Position numbers and translations under genes: made by a program. From the NCBI GenBank assembly GCA_025617745.1, contig CM046859.1, positions 992,001 through 1,056,000 on the forward strand: DNA of 64,000 nt. Direction: 5' to 3'. This document shows, one piece after another, positions 52,455-62,933 of this stretch. Origin of the DNA: Heliocidaris erythrogramma (Eukaryota; Echinodermata; Echinoidea; Camarodonta; Echinometridae). The notes beneath the pieces were generated by a model. It was not told the origin of the DNA. It made no database searches and saw only the letters and a list, made by a program, of their open reading frames with translations. Every line of letters begins with the position of its first letter. Positions within the stretch are counted from its first letter, which is position 1.

Positions 52455-53579
52455 CCTACACCTATAGCAGAACACTATTATTTTTTTTTTAGATATTGGC
52501 TGACCGTGCCTCTGTTGCCTTATTATGTTTGTTAAATTAGTTGTTAACTTTTAAAAAGGTTGTTAGGGTGTTTCCATTTAGACATGTTAGAAGGGCGATA
52601 GCTATTTACCGTGCCGTCCTATTGAGTTGATTTTCCTTTAATTATAACTTTAGGTCTGTTGATTTTGAGGAAATTAAGGGCAAAATCGGCTGGTTACGGG
52701 ATTCAATTACGAAGGAGAGAATACCCTTCCTAAGGTGAAAGATTGCCATTCCCATTGCTGCCTTTGGTGCCCTATTTCTTACCGGGGGGGGGGGGCAGAT
52801 GGGGCATGTCCTCCGGGCGGCAGTTGAAGAGGTCACAAAGAGTAAAAGGGAGACAGAGACAGAGAAAGAGTACTAGAGAGCGAGCGGGAGAAGGGGAAAA
52901 TGGGGGGAAATGTTCCTTTGCATATACGTTTCTCACGGAATTTATGCTTCTCTTATCCGAGATAAAGCTAGTGCAGAAAATAAAAATGAATGCAAATGTT
53001 CTAGTTTCAGGTTACTTCGTTCCCTCTCACAATTTGTTTCACCTTCAGGATTTCCGATTTCGATCTCAAAAATAACGGATGTACTGAGTGCAAAAAGGTA
53101 TTTTGAGAGTTAAAAATTCGAGAAAAATAAAACCTAACACTTGCAAATTTCGTCAGGATCTTTAAATTTCTTGCTCCAACATAGGATAAATCACATAGAA
53201 ATGTAGTTTTCCAAGGTTTTAACATTCGGATTTTTGTTAACTCATGGTTTAAACGTTCACATTCTCTGGTAAAGGAGAGAGGGTAAAAGATGTAGGCATA
53301 CCTAATTATCAAGGGCTTAGTATCTGGGCCCTGTAACATTAACATCGACTTACATTTAATTGTAGATATAAGATTGATTGATGAAGGTACGATTAATTTT
53401 GGGGAGATGCGATAAATCGTAAAATTCCACGTTACAAAGTCCCTGTTTGTTTGCATAATGAAGGCTATAGGTATAAATTAAGTTCACATCAGATAAAGAA
53501 AATGCCATTTTACCTTGCAGAAGACGCACTAATTCTGTCAGAGGGACATATTTTTGGAATGGGCACGTTGAAGAGGCAC
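52455..53579. other. Non-coding, poly-G and purine-rich tract
   Basis: G run 52783-52794, A/G-rich 52845-52915. Frames here (for example 53007-53456 minus, 149 codons) show no family features and overlap other frames. Left unassigned. Confidence 0.4.
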
Positions 53580-53777
53580 TTTGAAAGGGGTATAAGCTAT
53601 TATAGGCGCCGTTATACGAATGTTGTGCCCCGTGATTCGTACAAAGAGATTCCATCATGCACAGTATGCCCTAGGGATTCGTAGTGGAATAGCGCCCCCT
53701 GGTATCAAAAAGCTGAAGACGAAATGCTCTGACACTAATTTAGTCGCTGGAAGGAGGCAGACGTCTCGTAAAGTAAT

Positions 53778-54255
53778 AGTTATGTTTACACGTAGTACAT
53801 AGCATCGATGCTTTGTTAGTCTCGAAACTTGCGTTCAGACAGGCCATGATCGACTTGCTTCTATCACCCACTCGTGACTATTCATCGCTCACTCGCTGCC
53901 AAAACAATAATTACTGCGCCACACACGGTGACCCGAGTATAATTGGTAATTGAAGTTTGTGCACAGGGGTCATATCATGCGAAGTTGCGAGTGAAGATAG
54001 CAGCGAGTGAAGCAGCGATTGCGTTCACATTACAAATAGTCACAAGCGCGGTGGGTGGTCTACCGCAAAGGATCCTGAGATTTACTCCTGCAAAACTCGC
54101 TGCCAGAATAGTTTCGAAACCTAGCTCCAACTCGCTTCTATCTCGTGACTATCTACGTTCAGACAGCGTTTGGTCTTAAAACTATCTGGTCAGGACCAAA
54201 ATAGTCTCGAAACCTAGATAGCATCGATGCTATCGCTCTGCGTGTGAACGTACCT
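53778..54255. mobile_element. GCATCGATGC MITE, compact copy
   Basis: 478 bp. Ends AGTTATGTTTACACG and complement of AGGTACGTTCACACG, flanked by AAT at 53775-53777 and 54256-54258. Block B copy 2 has the uninterrupted site with one AAT (61849-61851), so the boundaries and a 3-bp target duplication (or 4 bp, TAAT, if the terminal T is counted as target) are well supported. It has ATAGCATCGATGCTAT near the right end and GCATCGATGC near the left. Related to 31906-33463. The superfamily is uncertain. Confidence 0.9.
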
Positions 54256-54355
54256 AATATTAACTTTCCAGTTTCTAAAAGTTATGAATAAATGAAGCAA
54301 GCTAACAAATAACTTAAAGGGTAGATCAAAATTAGTCAGAATACACACCGACTCT

Positions 54356-54500
54356 CATTCTCTCTTTCTCTCTCTGTCTCTGTCTCTCTCTCTCTCTGTA
54401 CTCCTTTTTCAGCTTTCTAATCTCTCTCTTTCTCTTTCTACTCTCTTTCTCTCTCTCTCTCTTTTCTTTCTATCTCTCTCCCTCTCTGTCATTAAACCAT
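54356..54500. repeat. CT-rich microsatellite
   Basis: Imperfect (CT)n inside block B copy 1. The equivalent tract in copy 2 is at about 61904-62050. Confidence 0.9.
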
Positions 54501-54573
54501 GAATAAACCCACTCCAGACGAGGTGTTCTTGCAGCAAACACTTTTTTTATTATGATTATACTGCTTCACAGTC

Positions 54574-54790
54574 AGGCCCGTAACTAGGATTTTTGCGGGG
54601 GGTTCAACATTGGAAAAGGTGGACCTTTCTGAGGGAGCGAAGCGGCCGAGTAGGGGTGTCGGGTCAGGGGGTGTGCCCCTACAAGGGTATGGGCATGAGC
54701 ATAGTCAGAATTATTTGACAGGGGGTGGGTCAAATGTGAAGCCCGATAATAGTAGGATTCCAAATATTTCGAGCGAGCAAAGCGAGTGAG
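54574..54790 (+). repeat. Dispersed repeat, inverted partner of 60270-60478
   Basis: AGGCCCGTAACTAGGATTTT, GGTTCAACATTGGAAAA, GGAGCGAAGCGGCCGAGTA, GGGTGTCGGGTCAGGGGGTG and GACAGGGGGTGGGTCAAATG read in the opposite direction at 60283-60478. Confidence 0.85.
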
Positions 54791-54899
54791 AGAAAAGTAA
54801 AAAATTAATGTACTTTTAAATGGCAAAATTTTATTGCATTAGTCACCAATAGGTGAAATGTAAAGCTATATCTCCGGTCATCTAGCTGTCATATGCAGG

Positions 54900-55444
54900 A
54901 ATAATTCATATTAATAAGGTTTTTAGAAAGTGAAGGGGGGGGGGGGGCACTTTGCTGTTCTTTTATGGAAAGGTAACCCTAATATCTGGGCGCTATGGCG
55001 ATAGGGCAGTGACGTGCCCAAAATTGTCATAACATTGAATATTTATGGACCTCGCTGCATGAAACATCTCGTTTATAAGGTTTGCGAGCGAGGAGAAATG
55101 CAATTTACTTTGCTATTGCTTTTTCAATATAGAACGTGGACCTAACAAGCATGGGCGTCGATCCGAACCTGAGCATGGGGGGGGGGGGGGACACAATAGC
55201 TTGTCACCTTCCCAGTTACTTTAAAAGTGATACCTCGTTATATTGTTACACTCCCCCCCCCCCCCCCCCCCCTCTCTCTCTCTCTCTGACTCTCTCTCTA
55301 GTTATGCTCTTTCATGCTGTTTCGTTTCATTGGTGACCGGTTCATTGTCTATTTATCAGCGTTACAAGCTTTAATAATTCATGAGTAATTTTGATTACTT
55401 CTGGGCAACTTGCTACCATTATTATTCTTTCCTTTCATGTGCCT
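54900..55444. other. Poly-G/poly-C and CT tracts, GCGAGCGA-type repeat
   Basis: G runs at 54936-54948 and 55178-55191, C run 55252-55272 joined to a CT run to about 55302. 54960-55140 is related to 59690-59900 (GGGCGCTATGGCGATAGGGC, ATATTTATGGACCTCG). Confidence 0.6.
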
Positions 55445-55784
55445 ATTTTAAAGGCATTGTTTAACATTGTGTTCAGTTTAAAAAATCGAAGCTGCACGGT
55501 CCTAAGTGCTATCAGAATATTGATGGGGTGCAAAAACTGAGCTGTGAAAATATTATGCTTCAAAATATGAAAACTTGAAATATCCTCTTCATAGACTACT
55601 CTGCTAGAATTATTCTCGAGAATAAATGCAATTTTCATAGATTTTATCTTGATAGTGAATGTGTTACCATCATTATTTTTGCATCCTTGGTTGTTTTTTC
55701 ATTCATCTGATCATAATTAGACAGGTCAGGCAGCTCAGTTTTAGAATTTTTTTAAATTGATCAACTGCAATGTTAACCAGTGGC
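55445..55784 (+). repeat. Dispersed repeat, direct partner of 58645-59012
   Basis: ATTGTGTTCAGTTTAAAAA, TTGATAGTGAATGTGTTACC, TTTTTGCATCCTTGGTTGTT and AATTAGACAGGTCAGGCAG recur in the same order about 3.2 kb downstream. This copy adjoins the foldback element that follows. Confidence 0.85.
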
Positions 55785-56467
55785 TTTAAGGGACCTATGT
55801 ACAAATGCAAAGGCATGTTGACCTGTGTTGATCAGCAATACCCTAATCATCACTGATGTAGCCAATGAAATATCAAAATATGTGCCATATATTTTATAAT
55901 AAGTTTTCTATTATTTTTCTTCAGATTACTTAGAAACGCCCGCAAAAAACTTCCAAACCAAGATTCTGCTTGTGACATCATCTGTCAATCACTACTTAAT
56001 TATCATGCACTAGACACAAGACACTGGAATGCGTCCTCCCCAAGAGGTGGCCATATTCCTACAAAAGCATTTGCCATGTTTGCCCACAATACCAACCCAA
56101 ATACATGTACTTGCAAGTTCAATGGAAGTTGCTATGCTAGGAAGTTCTACCAATTAACACGCAACAAAAGCCACTAATTTGCCACTGTTCTCAAACATGC
56201 AAATTATACTGTTTAGGGAAGGTGTATTCCAGTGTCTTTTGTCAATTGCATAGTTGATTAAGCAGTGATTGACAGATGATGTCACAAACAGAATCTTGGT
56301 TTGGAAGCTTTTTGTGGGCGTTTATAAATAATCTGAAGAAAAATAACAGAAAAGTTATTATAAAATATATGGCACATATTTTGATATTTTATTGGCTACA
56401 AGTAATGATTAGGGTATTGCTGATCAAAACAGGTCAACATACCTTTGCATTACATAGGTCATTTAAG
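55785..56467. mobile_element. Foldback element, arms ~220 bp
   Basis: From TTAAGGGACCTATGTACAAA the sequence to about 56020 is mirrored, with scattered mismatches, by 56225-56467 (blocks GTTGACCTGTGTTGATCAGC / its complement, CAATACCCTAATCAT, ATCATCTGTCAATCACT). The central ~200 bp are single copy. The frame 56276-56476 is an arm and not a gene. Confidence 0.85.
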
Positions 56468-56792
56468 AAAGTATGATAATTATTTACACTTGAACAATTA
56501 CAGTTCAGCTTTAATTTGTTTTCTTTACCCCAATTAAAGTTTGCATTGTTTTGTATTCTGTTCAATAACGACTTGAATATGATTGTATTTGTATAATTAA
56601 ACATATATCAAACTCAAAACAAAATGCATTACCTCTCATATTTTATTAGGACTTCTAAAAATATATGACACATTATTGCAGTTGAAGGGGAAAGGCACCC
56701 CAATAGTTTTGAAAGAAAATCATTCCTGTTGATTGCTGAAGTGGCATTTACTAATTTCAACTACATAAATAAACACATAAATTCCTCCCATA

Positions 56793-57271
56793 TTAAAGGG
56801 GAAGTCGAAACGATTTTTTAAATTTCACATCAGGTATAGTACATAAATCAAAAGTGTTACATACAGATTTGTGAAATTTATTGTGATCCTGCATGGAGCA
56901 GAAATACATGTATTATCAAAATCTAAAAGAGTAAACACTAAACAAGGATTATGACATAGAAGGTGCACAAATTCCAATAATGTGGCACTGTAATTCCATT
57001 ACATAATACGACTTACTCAAGTTCACCTGTGCAGAATTTGTGCATGTGTTCCTCGATTGTTCTGCTTCCTTGAGCAGCTAAACATGCATTCTACTACACA
57101 CTTGCTATGTCATCATCCTTGTTCACTGTTATTTGTTATGAACTTTGGAAACTTTCTTCTTCCTCATCCCAATTCCCAATTACTACAAATTATGAAACTC
57201 TGCACCCAGTATAACCAATTTAGAGATGTTCAGATGCAAAATTCTGAAAATCGTCTGGACTTCCCCTTTAA
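56793..57271. mobile_element. 479-bp MITE with TTAAAGGGGAAGTC ends
   Basis: TTAAAGGGGAAGTCGAAACG (56793) is matched by the complement of TTAAAGGGGAAGTCCAGACG ending at 57271, about 24 bp with two mismatches. Inner inverted blocks (AACAAGGATTATGACATAG / CTATGTCATCATCCTTGTT) show it is largely a foldback. Confidence 0.8.
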
Positions 57272-57537
57272 CTAACAGAGTTGCAAAGCCAGTCTAGAGC
57301 CTTTCCTGGCTGACAGCTATGCATGCAATTACCTCATTACATCATGGGGAATTATCAAAGTCTACTAGTTTGATCATCTACAGTTTAACAAAGTCACTGT
57401 CCATCTTGCTGCAATCAAAAAAAAATCAAAGATTGCTTTTGCCCTTAAAACTGCATGTAGTTTGCAATAAGTTACCGAACTGTTCACAAACTTTTATGCA
57501 TACATGTATATAATGTATATATGCATAAAACTTAGAT
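57272..57537. other. Non-coding, nothing recognised
   Basis: AT-rich. TTTTATGCATACATGTATA pairs with TATATATGCATAAAA near 57492-57530, a small hairpin. Confidence 0.4.
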
Positions 57538-57604
57538 AATTCTGAAATGCATGATGTAGTGAGGCATATATTATATACCTCACTACATCATGTATTTAAG
57601 AATT
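57538..57604. repeat. 33-bp hairpin
   Basis: AATTCTGAAATGCATGATGT plus AGTGAGGCATATA pairs with its downstream complement around a single central base (57571), about four mismatches. MITE remnant or pre-miRNA-like. Confidence 0.7.
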
Positions 57605-58644
57605 CTCTGTATATCTGCTTGATGGGTGCCTAAGGATTTCTTGTGCTTTATTTATATCCCTTGAAATGAATATTTACACATATATGTAAATTGAATGCAC
57701 TATTTAATTATATGACTGCAGTATGCAATATAAATGCTGCAACATTGTTGTAATGCATGTCTTCTTCAGCTCTCTGTTTAAGGGTCTATGTTATTCACCA
57801 CAAATACCCACGTGTACAGCATAACTTAATTAGGTAAGACAATTATGGGGAAATGTGCTTTCTGAGGCACAAAGGTCTCCCTGAATGTATTCACTTTTTC
57901 TCGTACATTAATTTGGGTGCTCTTGTGGTTTTGCTATATTGTTAATGCCTGGCATAATAATGACAGTACATATTTAAAAGAAAAATTTGACCAAATATTT
58001 ATAGGAAAGCTATGAATATGTTCATTAAAAAAACACTATCTGATTGAGACATACATGTATTGACAAATTTGAGTTTGTGGTGACATTTGCACACTGATGA
58101 CTTGACTGCCAAATTCCCTTATTTTCTGAGATACACTTTCCTCATACCTTTATTTTCACAATTTGTATTTATTGTATCTAAGGGTTGTTTTGTACATATG
58201 CATTTATATGAAAAATAAACATTTTTAAAAACATAATATAAGTGATAAAGAATAGACTCGTATACGAAATAAAGGTTTATGAATATACACATGTATCAAA
58301 ATACATTTGTTTTCTTGGGGGATGGGTGGGGCTCTTTCTAAACGAAATTGATTGTCATTCTATCAACGTGTATGAATGCAAGAACACTGTTATGACTAAT
58401 CTCAAAAAATATATTAGGAAAGATTTTTGACGGTAAAATGGGAATTTATGGTCATTAGACTGACATCACAAACTTATGACAAAGTAGCAAATCTGACTGA
58501 CTTTAACTGAGAGTGAATTGTACCAATTCTGTCAAATATCCGATGAATTCACATATAATGATAATTATAATGGCTACTGTCTGATTCAAAAGCTTTAAAT
58601 CTGTTTGCCACCCACAGTGGCCGAATTTGCTAGTTGAATATTAT
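57605..58644. other. Non-coding, nothing recognised
   Basis: AT-rich; no open frames with features, no terminal repeats seen. Confidence 0.45.
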
Positions 58645-59012
58645 CTTAAAGGCACTGGCTCACATTGTGTTCAGTTTTAAAAATCTGAGCTGCTTGTCTA
58701 TACATGTTATCAGAATATCTGATGGGATGTCAAAATGAACCTGTGAAAAAAATTATGCTTCAAGATTATCATTTAGTGCTTCAAAAAAGTGAAAACCGAA
58801 AGTATCACCCAATAGACTACTGTGGCAGAATTATTATGAGACTCATAATAAATACAATGTTCATAAATATCTCGATAGTGAATGTGTTGCTATCATTATT
58901 TTTGCATCCTTGGTTGTTTTTTCATCCATCTGAACATAATTAGACAGGTCAGGCAGTTCAGTTTTAGAATTTTTTAAATCGATCAACCACAATGTTAAAC
59001 AGTGGCTTTAAT
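58645..59012 (+). repeat. Dispersed repeat, direct partner of 55445-55784
   Basis: Same blocks as the first copy, slightly longer; followed here by the mariner end rather than the foldback element. Confidence 0.85.
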
Positions 59013-59035
59013 CATCAGTGATCGCAAGTACAATA

Positions 59036-59300
59036 CAGTGCGTCCCAGAAAAAAGGAAACCCGTTTTTGGTGATAGATATCTTGATAATGAAATAGGATT
59101 GGAAAAAACAGCACTTTTAGTATGAATAAAGTCTCTTCTTTTATGTGATACCAAATACACGAATATTTGTTTATGCTTGACTGACTTAGAACAATTTTAC
59201 CATCTTAATGTAAGAATCAATTTGCACAGAATAGTGATGTCAACGTCTTAGTGCAGATTATTCGAGTTTGTTTTCAATTCCCTTCATGTTGTTATCACGT
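59036..59300. mobile_element. Truncated end of the mariner family at 9917-13443
   Basis: CAGTGCGTCCCAG at 59036, after TA, continues closely parallel to 9917-10210 (ATAGATATCTTGATAATGAA, ATGTGATACCAAATACACGA, TTCCCTTCATGTTGTTATC) and breaks off near 59300. No other end was found. Confidence 0.85.
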
Positions 59301-59579
59301 GCCACGCGCGGCCAAACCCCCGCTCGCTCTGGAAAGCTAGCGTTAGTATAAAGCTCGCCATATATGTATCCATGTATATTATGCATGCCAATGCTGTTGG
59401 AGTGTACTGTTGGTCAATCCCGTCTCAATGTACTGCACTTGGCCCTATCGTCCGAAACTGAGAATGCACTGAAAAGTAAGGTATATGACATTTTTTGGCA
59501 TTGCTAATTTTCTATGGAAATTTATATCTCCTTGACAAGGTATACACCATCACATGTCCCCCATTGGTCCCCCTTATTT

Positions 59580-60010
59580 TCTGACAAAACATGGGGGGGG
59601 GACATTTGATATGATGTCCCCCACCCCAAAAATCGTGGGGGGGGGGGGACGTGTCCCCCCTGTCCCCCACCGATTAACGCCCATGCTAACAAGTATTCGG
59701 GTGCCATGGCGATAGGGCAGCGACGTGCCTGAATATTGCAATAACATCCTATAGAAAATATTCATGGACCTCGTTACCTCATTTCTAAGATGAGCGAGCG
59801 AGCGAAGCGAGAGAAGAAAAATGCACTTTAATATGTTGTTGCTCATTTTACTATAGAAAGTAAGGTAACCATAATTTCTGGGCGCCATGGCGATAAGGAA
59901 GACATATTACAATAACATACTATGGAAATATTCTTGCTGCCTGAAACGATCTCGTTTCAGAATTTTGTGAATGAGCGAAGCGAGCGACAGAAAACGCACT
60001 TTACCATCTC
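59580..60010. repeat. Two-unit ~180-bp repeat with GAGCGAAGCGAGCG motifs and poly-G
   Basis: GGGTGCCATGGCGATAGGGC (59700) and GGGCGCCATGGCGATAAGGA (59880) each begin a unit running through AATATTCATGG/ATATTCTTG to a GAGCGA(AGCGA)n motif and TGCACTTTA/CGCACTTTACC. G runs at 59593-59600 and 59637-59648 precede them. Confidence 0.7.
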
Positions 60011-60269
60011 CCAAATGTTTCCAAAACACCCCAATTGTTATGTTGGGGCATCTTGTTATTTCTGATTATAGTTTCCAAGAAGTCTATGTTTTATGAAATA
60101 CTCTCATGGCACTCCGGTTGAACAGGCTGTATTAGAGGGCCATAATTTAAGGGCCTGAATGACTAGACCGGGTCCGCCAGGAGTATTCAACTTGAGAGCG
60201 GGAAAAATTTCCATTTTAAAGTGAACAGACACATTAAATATACCCCTCTCTCTTTTCCAGTAATATTTT
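60011..60269. other. Non-coding, nothing recognised
   Basis: Short unassigned interval. Confidence 0.4.
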
Positions 60270-60478
60270 GAATCCTACACAGTGGTAGTATATGTTCGGG
60301 CTTCACATTTGACCCACCCCCTGTCAAATAACTCTGACTACGCTCATGCCCATACTCTTGGAGGGGTACACCCCCTGACCCGACACCCGTACTCGGTCGC
60401 TTCGCTCCCTCGGAAAGGTCCACTTTTTCCAATGTTGAACCCCCGCCCCCGCACAAATCCTTGTTACGGGACTGAGTA
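60270..60478 (-). repeat. Dispersed repeat, inverted partner of 54574-54790
   Basis: TTCGGGCTTCACATTTGACC, TCGCTTCGCTCCCTCGGAAA and TCCAATGTTGAACCC are the reverse complement of the 54.6-kb copy. Confidence 0.85.
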
Positions 60479-61675
60479 TGGTTTCTATATTTCACTTTTA
60501 TATTCCATTACCACAGATTTCATTTGAGTCTTCTCATGCTTGTCACTGCTTATCTTCCCACGTTATCTTTGTTTTAAGCAATCTATCTCCTTGTATTGTC
60601 AGGATTTTCTGTCCAATCTAACACTTCTCAAAGATCAAAATACCCTTCATTTTCGTCCTATAGTCTGATAGGAATCAATAATCATCCAAATGTCAGATGT
60701 CTAAGATAGTTTAATAATTAAAAATGTAATTCAACCTTCGCCTTGTGATTCTTTTATGTTGTTCAAGCAGATTTCTGCTCGCCAGCTTGGGGGCGATACT
60801 ACAAACGAATTTGAATAATTCTTTGAATGAAACAAAATCGATTCCAACATGGCATAATGTACAAAATTCGAAAATGAATGGTGAAAGACGGCATTAATCA
60901 TAAATTTGCCAGATTAGGAAGTTACGGGACAAAATCAAAATAAAATGTATTAAAATACACGGAAAGACCGATATTTTATGAAGTTATTTTCCCTTTCCAT
61001 CATCTCTCCCCTCGCTTCTTTTTTTTTGTTTTGTTTGTATTTATCTTTTTAAGCGGACCTCTGCTCGCCAACGGTGAGGGGGGGGGGGGGGGGGGGTCGT
61101 TCGAACCCCCCCCCCCCCCCCCCCCCCAGTTACGGGCCTGTGGTTACAGTGCAAAATTCGTCGATATCAAGTCGCTCATGACGACGGTGTTCTAATTTTT
61201 TTTGGGTTAAATATCAATTTTCAATATACTCACATTCAGAATTCAAATGTATATAAATGACTTGTATGTTCCAATGAATAAACAAACAAAGTCACCCGAT
61301 GTTCGGGCAGCAGAGCGAAATGCCCGAATATCAGATGTAAATACCTTATCTCGTATATTTTGGTAATAATATTTCCTCTAAAGGCTGTAAAATTAAAGTG
61401 CCAAAAATTCGCTCGCTTGCTTCGCTCGCTCGCCATATGTAGAATCCACAAATTGATCGGGCAAGTGACGTCAGTCCTTGCAGAAATAGTATATTAATTT
61501 GTACAAGAGACACCTGTCACGTCGAGTTCGAAATTGAGCCCGCGCGCAGATACAGGTACGGTACTCCTATGTAATGAGTTGATGTAATTGGTGATTGAAC
61601 TTTGCAATTTTCATATTTCCGCCCCCTAACCCCCCCCCCCCCCCCCTTTTGGAAAATCCTGGATTCGCCCCTGCT
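60479..61675. other. Non-coding, contains a G19/C22 palindrome
   Basis: 61078-61096 is G19, then TCGTTCGAA, then C22 (61106-61127), followed by AGTTACGGGCCTG, which is the reversed start of the 54.6-kb repeat. GCTCGCTTGCTTCGCTCGCT is near 61410. A C run is at 61630-61645. No gene recognised. Confidence 0.6.
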
Positions 61676-62136
61676 TTGAAAGTAAGGGGTATAGGCGCCG
61701 TTATACGCATGTTGTGCCCCGTGATTCTATCATGCACAGTATGGCCTAGGGATTCGTAGTGGAATAGCGCCCCCTGGTATCAAAAAGCTGAAGACGAAAT
61801 GCTCCGACACTAATTTATCGCTGGAAGGAGGCAGATGTCTCGTGAACTAATATTAACTTTCCAGTTTCTAATAACTTAAATTAGTCAGAATACACAATGT
61901 TTCTCATTCTCTCTCTCTCTCTCTCCTTTTTCAACTTTCTAATCTTTCTCTCTCTCTCTCTCCAGTTCTCTTTCTCTTCTCTCTCTCTCCAGTTCTCTTT
62001 CTCTTCTCTCTCTCTCTCTCTCTCTCTTTCTTTCTATCTCTCTCCCTCTGTGTCATTAAATCATGAATAAACCCACTCCAGACGAGGTGTTCTTGCAGCA
62101 AACACTTTTCTTTATTATGATTATACTGCTTCACAG
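61676..62136 (+). repeat. Dispersed repeat, block B copy 2 (empty MITE site)
   Basis: Matches 53580-54571 but lacks the 478-bp MITE; the intact target CTAATATTAAC is at about 61848-61857. Confidence 0.85.
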
Positions 62137-62270
62137 TACATTATGTACTCCACAGATATGAGATTCAAGGCATAGAGCAGACCACATTGCAATGTGTCTT
62201 TTACCAATTGTTAACCAGAATTCACCACATATGCAGACATTAAATATAAATAGGCCTACACATGAACAAA

Positions 62271-62933
62271 AATAATTGAAAGCTTTAACACACCATGATT
62301 GAAAGATATAGAACACAGAGGTTAAATTCCTAGAGGAAATGTGTGCACTGCCAAAGAACTTATTCATCCCCCACCATTGCTTTCCTATTCTTTTGCATGT
62401 TCCCATAATGGGGAGGGAGTAGCACATATGTGTACATGCATTCACTTATTGAGAGCATAATGGGGTTAAATATACATGTATAATCAATTTGTTACCTCTA
62501 TACATTGCCTTACAATAGCTGACAGTGTAGCATATTTTTTTTAATAATTTTAAAAATTGCTTTTGAAATCTTTAAATGCACACTTGCAAGCAAGCAGGCA
62601 TGATGGTGGCTATACAACATGGTAGACATCCCAATCAAATAAGCATTTATAAGGTTTTCCAACGTATCTCAATTCAAAATCGGTAGAATTATAATTAAAC
62701 AATCTACACAACCTGTAATTATTCACTAAAAAAAATTCAAATTACTTTGGACAAACATGTACATGTATATCTATTTTTAAGCTTGAACTTAAACTGATAT
62801 GGTGCAACTGTTTTTACAAACATGATGTAATTTTGTGATGCAAGTTTTTATTCATACTTCATTATTCATACTGATAGTAATTGTTCAAAAATATCCAATG
62901 TGAGATCTGAAGAATCCATTTTGAATTTCAAAA
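62271..62933 (+). repeat. Long dispersed repeat, block A copy 2
   Basis: Counterpart of 51815-52454. Here block A follows block B directly; at 51.8-54.6 kb block A comes before block B. Confidence 0.85.

Larger units (their letters stand above)
53580..54571 (+). repeat. Dispersed repeat, block B copy 1, carrying a MITE
   Basis: GGCGCCGTTATACGAATGTT through GGTGTTCTTGCAGCAAACAC and CTGCTTCACAGT matches 61676-62136. The copy differs by the MITE at 53778-54255 and a longer CT microsatellite. Confidence 0.85.

Noticed and set aside
53007-53456. 149-codon minus-strand frame
   Set aside because: No recognisable domain or signal sequence, overlaps other chance frames, composition like the surrounding non-coding DNA.
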